8,526 nt of DNA from Nanobdellota archaeon (GTDB lineage: Archaea; Nanobdellota; Nanobdellia; Pacearchaeales; GW2011-AR1): contig JAUYDD010000226.1 of assembly GCA_030704765.1 (NCBI GenBank), positions 1 through 8,526 of the forward strand, read 5' to 3'. Positions 1 to 5,800 of this stretch are shown piece by piece (the first letter of the stretch is position 1; each line of letters opens with the position of its first letter). Both the position numbers and the translations under genes were made by a program. The notes beneath the pieces were generated by a model, which saw only the letters and a program-made list of their open reading frames with translations, made no database searches and was not told the DNA's origin.

Positions 1-57
1 CCAAGAAAAACTTTCAGAAGTTTTTCTGGGCCATTCAAAATCTGAAGATTTTGAAGG
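1..57. repeat. Two adjacent perfect inverted repeats (hairpins)
   Basis: Two back-to-back hairpins are visible. The first pairs 4-13 (AGAAAAACTT) with 18-27 around a TCAG loop. The second pairs 34-43 (TTCAAAATCT) with 46-55 around a very short loop. Both share an odd layout: an outer CC, one unpaired A, the stem, then GG (1-2 with 28-29; 31-32 with 56-57). No TATA box or terminator T-run accompanies them inside the window. They may be part of a dispersed palindromic repeat, a mobile-element end, or the tail of an RNA that begins left of the window. Confidence 0.6.
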
Positions 58-107
58 TTTCAAATCTGCCGAGGCAGAGCCTCGGGGTATTAAACCCAGA
101 TTTGAAA
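58..107. repeat. Nested inverted repeat able to form a three-way junction
   Basis: An 11-bp perfect outer stem pairs 58-68 (TTTCAAATCTG) with 97-107 (CAGATTTGAAA). Inside it is a 7-bp GC-rich stem, 69-75 (CCGAGGC) with 79-85 (GCCTCGG), loop AGA. A 3-bp stem GGT/ACC (86-88 with 94-96) closes a five-base loop. The left arm also resembles 34-44 of the preceding hairpin, so alternative pairing is possible. The GC-rich core stands out against its surroundings. GAGGC-loop-GCCTCGGGG hairpins followed by TATTAAA remind me of dispersed palindromic or IS200/IS605-type end sequences, but that is from memory and unverified. Confidence 0.6.
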
Positions 108-128
108 ATAAAAGAAATCAATAAAGCC

Positions 129-138
129 TTATATAAAA
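129..138 (+). promoter_or_regulatory. TATA box for the candidate small RNA
   Basis: TTATATAAAA is a strong archaeal-type TATA box. Its centre near 133.5 predicts transcription starting around 158-160, immediately before the structured segment. No long ORF follows until 334, which has its own TATA box. Confidence 0.5.
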
Positions 139-159
139 CGCTTCTAGAATCTATTTTTT

Positions 160-292
160 GTCATGTCAGGAAATGGAAACCATACCATTTAGGGCATGGT
201 TAAGATACTCAGGCTCCATTTCCTGAGCATCCTAAAAACAAGTGCCTGCAACAAACCACGCCTTTTAAGGTGTAGTGGTACATTGTTTTTTT
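160..292 (+). ncRNA. Candidate structured small RNA, family unknown
   Basis: This stretch lies between a TATA box (129-138) and a T7 run (286-292) and folds strongly. A 12-bp perfect stem pairs 166-177 (TCAGGAAATGGA) with 215-226 (TCCATTTCCTGA). It extends by ATG/CAT (163-165 with 228-230) past one bulged G. Within it 178-183 (AACCAT) pairs with 196-201 (ATGGTT). A single-stranded A-rich linker (231-249) leads to a terminal hairpin. CTCAGG at 208-213 can instead pair with CCTGAG at 222-227, so the fold could switch. I do not recognise SRP, RNase P, box C/D, H/ACA or a known riboswitch. Two short ORFs overlap it (ATG at 163, 9 codons; ATG at 173, 17 codons), so a coding or leader role is not excluded. 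Confidence 0.45.
250..292 (+). terminator. Hairpin plus T7 terminator of the candidate small RNA
   Basis: AACAA (250-254) pairs with TTGTT (283-287) and ACCAC (255-259) with GTGGT (275-279), leaving an ACA bulge at 280-282. An inner CCTTTTAAGG palindrome sits at 261-270. A run of seven T (286-292) follows directly. Archaeal termination depends mainly on the T-run; the stem adds support. Confidence 0.5.
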
Positions 293-305
293 GATACCAA
301 CAAAC

Positions 306-314
306 TTAAATATA
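306..314 (+). promoter_or_regulatory. TATA box of the 334-1074 gene
   Basis: TTAAATATA is centred at 310, 24 bp before the ATG at 334. This spacing implies a leaderless or nearly leaderless transcript and fixes the start codon. No Shine-Dalgarno sequence precedes the ATG. Confidence 0.6.
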
Positions 315-333
315 TGTTTTTTCTATTAGTCTA

Positions 334-1074
334 ATGATAAAAAAAGGGATTGTTTGCATATTAGGGATAATATTATTATCTTTTTCAATCATATCAGCAG
401 AATCAATTGGTATAGAGACTAAACAAAGTTTTACACCTGGTGATAAAGTCGAGTTTAAACTCGCATTATATGATGATAATGGAAAACAGCTTGATGGTGA
501 GATTGATTATTTTGTCAAAGATTATCTATTGAATGATATAATGAGTGGAAAAGTGAAATCAGGTGAAAGAGTGTATTTTCCTTTGGAAACAAATGCTGAA
601 AGAGGGCTTTGGGAAATAAATACAAAGTATAAAGATTTTGAGAAAAAAGAGTATTTTAATGTACTTGAGCTTGAAAAAGCTGATATAAAAATAGAAGGTG
701 ATAATCTTATTATCAAGAATATTGGAAATGTTATCTATAGGAAATCTTTGCAGATACAGATAGGTGAGTATAAAGAGACAGCAATAGTGCCATTAGAGAT
801 AGGTGAGACAAAGAAAATCAAGCTTACTGCTCCAAATGGAAGCTATGATATAAAAGTGAATGATGGCACAACTAAAGAGGATATTGTTTTTTCAGGAGTG
901 TCTTTGACAGGAAATGTCATTGGTCTTGAAAAAACTTCTGGAAAAGGCTTTTTAAAACAATATCCTATTGTAAGCTTGTTTTTGATATCTCTTTTACTTG
1001 TAATTGCTGCTGTTTCTGTATTAAAGATATATAACAGATATAAAGGACTAAAAGTACAAGATCAAAAAATGTGA
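334..1074 (+). CDS. Exported two-domain beta-sandwich protein with C-terminal membrane anchor
   Basis: This 246-residue protein begins with a signal peptide: positive residues K3-K4, a hydrophobic core at about 5-20, and likely cleavage after A22 (IISA|ES). Residues ~24-112 look like an MG2-like (alpha-2-macroglobulin type) beta-sandwich, with 'FTPGDKVEFKLALYDDNG' early and 'AERGLWEINTKY' near its end. Residues ~115-180 form a second predicted beta domain ('NIGNVIYRKSLQIQIGEY'). The sequence LTGNVIG (191-197) follows, then a membrane segment at ~209-231 and a basic cytoplasmic tail. Most of the chain should therefore lie outside the cell, anchored by the C-terminus. The start is fixed by TATA spacing. 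The LTGNVI motif recurs in the 7782-8375 product and a related one in the giant protein. Specific function unknown; the MG2 likeness is by pattern only. Confidence 0.85.
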   Translation: MIKKGIVCILGIILLSFSIISAESIGIETKQSFTPGDKVEFKLALYDDNGKQLDGEIDYFVKDYLLNDIMSGKVKSGERVYFPLETNAERGLWEINTKYKDFEKKEYFNVLELEKADIKIEGDNLIIKNIGNVIYRKSLQIQIGEYKETAIVPLEIGETKKIKLTAPNGSYDIKVNDGTTKEDIVFSGVSLTGNVIGLEKTSGKGFLKQYPIVSLFLISLLLVIAAVSVLKIYNRYKGLKVQDQKM

Positions 1075-1101
1075 ATAAATATAGACTCTTATACAATAAA
1101 A

Positions 1102-1110
1102 CTTATAAAG
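1102..1110 (+). promoter_or_regulatory. Probable TATA box of the 1162-2727 gene
   Basis: CTTATAAAG predicts a start near 1131, giving a leader of about 30 nt that contains the ribosome binding site. It lies only about 30 bp after the upstream stop codon. The T6 run at 1113-1118 just downstream may be the upstream gene's terminator, so the promoter and terminator would be interleaved. Confidence 0.45.
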
Positions 1111-1112
1111 TA

Positions 1113-1118
1113 TTTTTT
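1113..1118 (+). terminator. T-run terminator after the 334-1074 gene
   Basis: Six consecutive T lie 38 bp after the stop codon, within a T-rich stretch. This fits the simple T-run terminators of archaea. No hairpin is evident. Confidence 0.3.
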
Positions 1119-1145
1119 AGTTAATATTCTATTTATTTATGAATG

Positions 1146-1153
1146 AAAGGAGG
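1146..1153 (+). promoter_or_regulatory. Strong Shine-Dalgarno site
   Basis: AAAGGAGG (followed by GG) lies 8 nt before the ATG at 1162. It is the only clear Shine-Dalgarno site among the four main genes, whose other members appear leaderless. It decides the 1162 start. It also lies inside a tiny 8-codon ORF (1139-1165, encoding MNERRGKR) whose TGA overlaps the ATG as ATGA. Confidence 0.75.
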
Positions 1154-1161
1154 GGAAAAAG

Positions 1162-2727
1162 ATGATATTTAAAAGATTTTTTTTAATTTTAGGATTGGTT
1201 CTAATAAGTATTGCTGCTGTAAACGTAGTCTTAGCAAAACCTCTTACACAATCAGTATGTCCTATACTATCTGATACAAATGTAGTTATATATGGGGACA
1301 CAGGTTTTGGGGGTGTTGGAGATATATCTAAATCTTGGATAACTCATTTTATGGATTGGTGGAAAAGTTATGATCCTTCTATAAAATATGTATTTTTAGA
1401 TAAGACTGATGTTAAAACAGATTGTAATCTAGCAAATTACCCTAATGTGAAAGTCTATATACAACCTGGAGGAAATGCTTATTATCAACAGAATTCTCTT
1501 TCAATAGCTGGAAAAAATAATATAAAGAATTATATTTCAAGTGGAAAAGGTTATGTTGGTATTTGTGCTGGATTCTATTATACAGCATTAGATTATTATT
1601 GGCAGGGAAGTTATTATAATTGGCCAGATCTATTAGGCTTATATCCTACTGTTGAAGGCTCTATAACTGATATTGCTGATTATGATCAGAATCCAGGCTA
1701 TGCATTAACAAGTGTTTCTAATGGAGAACAGATGATATATTATGGAGGGCCAACACGGGGCTGGAGACAAACTCCTACTGATTATCCTGGAAATGCTTTA
1801 CTCACTTATACATCAATACCTAATAATCTTCCTGCATCAATAAAATACAATAATATGCTTTTAATGAGTGTACATGCAGAAGCTTATGAAAATGATGGAA
1901 TAACTGGATTATCTACAGAGCAGAGGATAAGAAATTATATTTGGTTTGCTAATGCTATAAATTCTGTTGCTGGAACAAATTTTATAACACCACAACCTCT
2001 TCAACCAGAATGTAATGATGGAAGGGATAATGATAATGATGGTTTAGTAGATTTAGCTGATTTAGGATGCATAAATTCTAGTGATAATGATGAATCAAAT
2101 TGCGGTGATTCTGTTTGTGAAGGCGGTGAAACTTGGCAAACTTGTTCAGCTGATTGTCTAGTTCCACAATGTGCAGATGGAATAGATAATGATAATGACA
2201 GTAAGATAGATTATCCGAATGATCCTGGATGCATTTCTTTTGATGATAATTCAGAAGTTGATGGGCCTATAAATCTGTTTTACGATGATTTTGAGTCAGG
2301 AACATTAACTGGATGGACATTAACAAAAGTTAGTGGGGCTAATTATTGGATAGCAAGTTCAACAAATCCGTATCAAGGAACAAAACATGCACAATGCCAG
2401 CCAATGTCAACAACTGAACCAGCTTCAATAATTGAAAGAGCAGTTTCAACTTCTGGATATAATAACATAAAAGTCAGTTATTATAGAAGATTAATTGGGC
2501 TTGATAGTGCTGATGAGTTTAAAGCAAAGTGGTATGATGGAACAACTTGGCAAATTTTAGAACAAACCGGAACAAATTCTGCTAATGATGCTTCTTATGT
2601 ATATAAGGAGTATGTTTTACCTAGTATTGCATCAAATAATCTAAATTTCAAACTAAGGTTTGAATGCACTGCTGGTGCTGTTTCAGAATTTTGCAGAGTA
2701 GATAATGTGAAATTGACTAGTAATTGA
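1162..2727 (+). CDS. Secreted BPL_N (glutamine-amidotransferase-like) protein with Ca-binding-like repeats and jelly-roll domain
   Basis: The 521-residue product starts with a signal peptide (basic K4-R5, hydrophobic to ~24, cleavage likely after A25, VLA|KP). Residues ~40-268 match the biotin-protein-ligase N-terminal (BPL_N) type of class-I glutamine-amidotransferase-like fold. The nucleophile elbow is GICAG with C135, and SVHAE supplies H238 and E240, so a full Cys-His-Glu triad is visible. Residues ~284-367 hold two acidic, Cys-bounded repeats of the form C-x-DG-x-DNDND, around a 'CGDSVCEGGETWQTC' segment. These suggest calcium binding and disulfides outside the cell. Residues ~371-521 form a MAM/choice-of-anchor-J-like beta domain ('DDFESGTLTGWTL'), nearly duplicated in the next gene. 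No C-terminal membrane segment is seen, so it is probably released or held non-covalently. An enzymatic role is possible but its substrate is unknown; this is not a biotin ligase. Confidence 0.85.
   Translation: MIFKRFFLILGLVLISIAAVNVVLAKPLTQSVCPILSDTNVVIYGDTGFGGVGDISKSWITHFMDWWKSYDPSIKYVFLDKTDVKTDCNLANYPNVKVYIQPGGNAYYQQNSLSIAGKNNIKNYISSGKGYVGICAGFYYTALDYYWQGSYYNWPDLLGLYPTVEGSITDIADYDQNPGYALTSVSNGEQMIYYGGPTRGWRQTPTDYPGNALLTYTSIPNNLPASIKYNNMLLMSVHAEAYENDGITGLSTEQRIRNYIWFANAINSVAGTNFITPQPLQPECNDGRDNDNDGLVDLADLGCINSSDNDESNCGDSVCEGGETWQTCSADCLVPQCADGIDNDNDSKIDYPNDPGCISFDDNSEVDGPINLFYDDFESGTLTGWTLTKVSGANYWIASSTNPYQGTKHAQCQPMSTTEPASIIERAVSTSGYNNIKVSYYRRLIGLDSADEFKAKWYDGTTWQILEQTGTNSANDASYVYKEYVLPSIASNNLNFKLRFECTAGAVSEFCRVDNVKLTSN
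2269..2718 (+). repeat. Jelly-roll-like domain, copy 1 of 2
   Basis: This segment encodes the C-terminal domain of the BPL_N protein. It shares blocks with 3085-3519: STNPY, TTEPA, YYRRLIGLDS, WYDG-x-TW, NSAND, and FECTAGAV-x-EFCRVD. Nucleotide similarity is also clear in the last block (2664-2712 against 3459-3507), which argues for a fairly recent domain duplication between neighbouring genes. Confidence 0.8.
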
Positions 2728-2765
2728 TTTCTTTCTTTTTTGTATTTTTTAATTTTTAATTTTTA
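2728..2765 (+). terminator. T-rich terminator after the BPL_N gene
   Basis: Several long T-runs begin directly after the stop codon, broken by single C, G or AA. This is a typical archaeal poly-T terminator with no hairpin. Confidence 0.6.
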
Positions 2766-2772
2766 ATATGTG

Positions 2773-2840
2773 GTATTTCTAATAAAATATTATACTTCTA
2801 TGTACTTCTTTAGAAATACAAATATGTTTATAGAAGTATA
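2773..2840. promoter_or_regulatory. Candidate operator: tandem and inverted TACTTCT half-sites
   Basis: TACTTCT occurs at 2793-2799 and again at 2803-2809, exactly 10 bp (one helical turn) apart. An 11-bp perfect inverted partner pairs 2791-2801 (TATACTTCTAT) with 2830-2840 (ATAGAAGTATA). A second 10-bp perfect inverted pair is GTATTTCTAA (2773-2782) with TTAGAAATAC (2810-2819). The cluster ends 11 bp before the TATA box of the giant gene, whose N-terminus resembles an RHH DNA-binding domain. RHH proteins commonly bind short tandem or inverted half-sites, so autoregulation is a reasonable guess. AT-richness makes some of this expected by chance. Confidence 0.4.
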
Positions 2841-2851
2841 TTTTCGAAGAG

Positions 2852-2859
2852 TTTATAAA
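2852..2859 (+). promoter_or_regulatory. TATA box of the giant surface-protein gene
   Basis: TTTATAAA is centred 25.5 bp before the ATG at 2881, preceded by a purine-rich CGAAGAG stretch suited to a BRE. The spacing implies a leaderless mRNA starting at or next to 2881. This supports the long N-terminus, including the RHH-like region, over an internal start at 2989. Confidence 0.65.
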
Positions 2860-2880
2860 CAATGAGTTATTATAATTTTT

Positions 2881-5800
2881 ATGGGAAAAAAGAAGGTGAC
2901 ATTAAGTGTAGATACTAAAATTTATACAGATTTCCAAAAATATTGTGAAGAAAACGCAATAATGCTTTCTAAGAAGATAGAGATAATAATGAAAAAAATC
3001 CTAGAAGGAAAAAAAGGCTTTTTGATATTCTTATTTTCATTCTTATTTTTTTATATGATAAACCCTGTCTTAGCTGTTCAAATACATTTTGAAGGTTTTG
3101 AAGGAGGAAGCTTATCTGGTTGGACTTTATCAAATAATAATGGTATAAATTGGGTAGCTAGCACTACAAACCCTTATTCTGGAAGTTATCATGCACAAAC
3201 AAATCAACCAGGTACAACTGAACCTGCTGCAGTAATGGAAAAAATATTTTCTACTTCAAGTTATCAAAACATTACTTTGAGATATTATAGGAGACTAATA
3301 GGCCTAGATTCTGTTGACTGGTTTTCAGCTGAATGGTATGATGGTTTAACTTGGCATGAATTAGAGAGAATTAACTCTGCAAATGACGGAAATTATGTTT
3401 TAAAGGAATTTAATTTAAGTGTAGATGCAAGAAATAATTCAAATTTTAAAATTAAGTTCGAATGCACTGCAGGAGCTGTAACTGAATTTTGCAGAGTGGA
3501 TGATATTGAAATATTAGGGAACACAATAGATAACATTCCTCCTTCTATAAATATTATCTATCCTTTAAATCAAAGTTACAATATAAATGTTTCAAGAATA
3601 AATTATACTATTAGTGAAACCGGAGGAAATTGTTGGTATTCAAATTCTTCAGGACAATGGAATTCTAGTTTAGTATCTGCAGGAACAAATTTTACTGATG
3701 TGATAACTAAAGAAGGTTCGAATATTTTTACAATATACTGCAATGATTCAGCTGGAAATGAAAATTCAACATCTGTTACATTTTTTAAAGATACAATTTA
3801 TCCAGAATTATCAAATTATAATGAAAATCCTATAAATTCTAGTAATTATTCTTTAGGGCGAGTTTATTATTTTAATACTACTATTATAGAAGGATACTTA
3901 GGAACAGTTGGAATTGAATTTAATGGAATAAATTATACAGGAAACTACATAACTAATAATTCTAATATATTTATTTTTAATATAACCGGACTTTCTGCTG
4001 GAACTTATAGTTATTATTGGTGGGTTAATGATAGTAGTGGAAACTTCAATAAGAGCAGTGTAAGGTATTATGCAATAAATAAAGCAACACCTGTCTTGAC
4101 TTTCTTAGCTAATGGAGGAACAAATAATTTATCATTAAATTATCCCCTTCAAGTCAATATTAGTGCAAGTGCAACAGCTGGAATTTTAGGTCTTGATAAA
4201 GAGGGCATAAATTATTTATCTTATAATAATGTAAATATCAGTTTAGGCTATGGAAGCTATATATTCAGGGCTAATATAACGGGAAACCAGAATTATTCAG
4301 ATGTCCCTTATTCTTATTATAATGTGACTATAAACAAAAACTCAGGAAATTGCCAAGTGTTGTTTAATGTAACTTCTCCTAAAACTTATCCTTATAAATT
4401 CAAAGTTTATTCTAATTGCAATTCTCAATTTACTCTATATAGGGATGGAACTATCATTTCTAATAATTCAGAGCAAGGATTAGCAGCAGGAAGTTATAAT
4501 TTTACTATTCAAAGAATTGATAGCCAAAACTATTCTAATATAAGTGAAGAACAAGACTTTACAATAAATAGAGCAACATCTGTAATTACATTATTATTAA
4601 ATGGCGTCAATAATAATCTTTCAATAGTTTATTTAAATAATATCAATGCATCAGCATCAACGAATGGAGGTAGTGTAAATCTTTATAGAGGGGGGGTGTT
4701 AGTAAATTCTGAAAACTCTCAAAATATTGTCTTGGGAGCTGGTTATTATCAATATAAAGCAAATTCAACAGGAAACCAGAATTATAGTGATTCTAATAAT
4801 GTTATTTTATATGCAAATGTTATAAGAAAAAATCCTAATTCCAGCATGTCAATATCTATAACCCCTTCTCAGAGTGTAAGTTATGGGACGCAAACAAGTT
4901 CAAGTTCAAGCGAGAGTAATTCTGGAGATTCAGATTTAGTATATAAATTTTATAGAGATGGAAGTCCTATTGCGGAACCTAATACCGAAACATTGAATGC
5001 AGGAACCTACATTTATGTCTTTAATACTAGCGGAGGGGAAAATTATTCAGCTGGAAGTGTCATAAAAACCTTGATAGTTAATAAATTAAATAATCCTGTT
5101 AGTTTATTATTGAATAGTTTAGGAAACAATATAAGTTTAGTTTATGGAAACACAATAAATGCAAGTTTTAGTTCTAGTAGTGGTGTTATTGGCTTATATA
5201 GGGATAATGTTGATGTAAGTTCTGAAAATAATCAGAACCGAATATTAGGAGCAGGATATTATGAATATTTAGTTAATTCAACAGGAAACATAAATTACTT
5301 GCCTAACTCAACAGGAAAAAGATTATATGCAAATATTACAAAAGCTGATTCATTAGTATATCTTTATATAAACAATTCTAGGAACAATTTTACAATTAAT
5401 CAAGGCGAGGCAATACTTATTAATGCAACAAGAGCTATTGGCCAAGGAAATATTAATGCCTATAATAACAATAATCTAATTTATCAAGGAAGTTCACCTT
5501 ATACTAATCTCACTACATTTGTAAATCCTGGATTTTATAATCTTACTGCCATATATCTTTCAACTGATAATTATACAAGTTCTTATGAAACCTATTTTTT
5601 AGAGGTTATAGATAATATAGGCCCAAATATAATAATAAGCCATCCTGAAATAAAGACTTATGGATTTAATACAAGCATTCCCTTGAATTTTAGTGTATAT
5701 GACAGTTCTTCTGTTAGTTCATGTTGGTATAGTATAGATTATGAATCGAACATTTCTTTGCCTAATTGCGAGAACTCTAGCTTTAATATAAGCGATGGAA

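Noticed and set aside
2..124. Open frame from the left edge (about 40 codons ending in TAA at 122-124) that could be the end of an upstream gene
   Set aside because: The stretch is almost wholly made of perfect inverted repeats and the peptide shows no recognisable pattern. An open frame of this length is not rare by chance. It remains possible if upstream sequence continues the frame.
160..292. H/ACA or box C/D guide RNA, SRP RNA or RNase P RNA
   Set aside because: The long perfect stem leaves no pseudouridylation pocket, clear C and D boxes are absent, and no conserved SRP or RNase P core motif is visible.
522..716. Minus-strand ORF of 64 codons
   Set aside because: It is antisense to the well-supported 334-1074 gene, has no promoter or Shine-Dalgarno site, and its composition is that of a shadow frame.
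1162..1960. Biotin-protein ligase
   Set aside because: Only the BPL_N amidotransferase-like fold is present; no catalytic biotin ligase domain follows and the protein is exported.
4081..5610. CRISPR array or DNA tandem repeat
   Set aside because: The periodicity is at protein level (~85 residues, divergent), not identical short DNA repeats with spacers.
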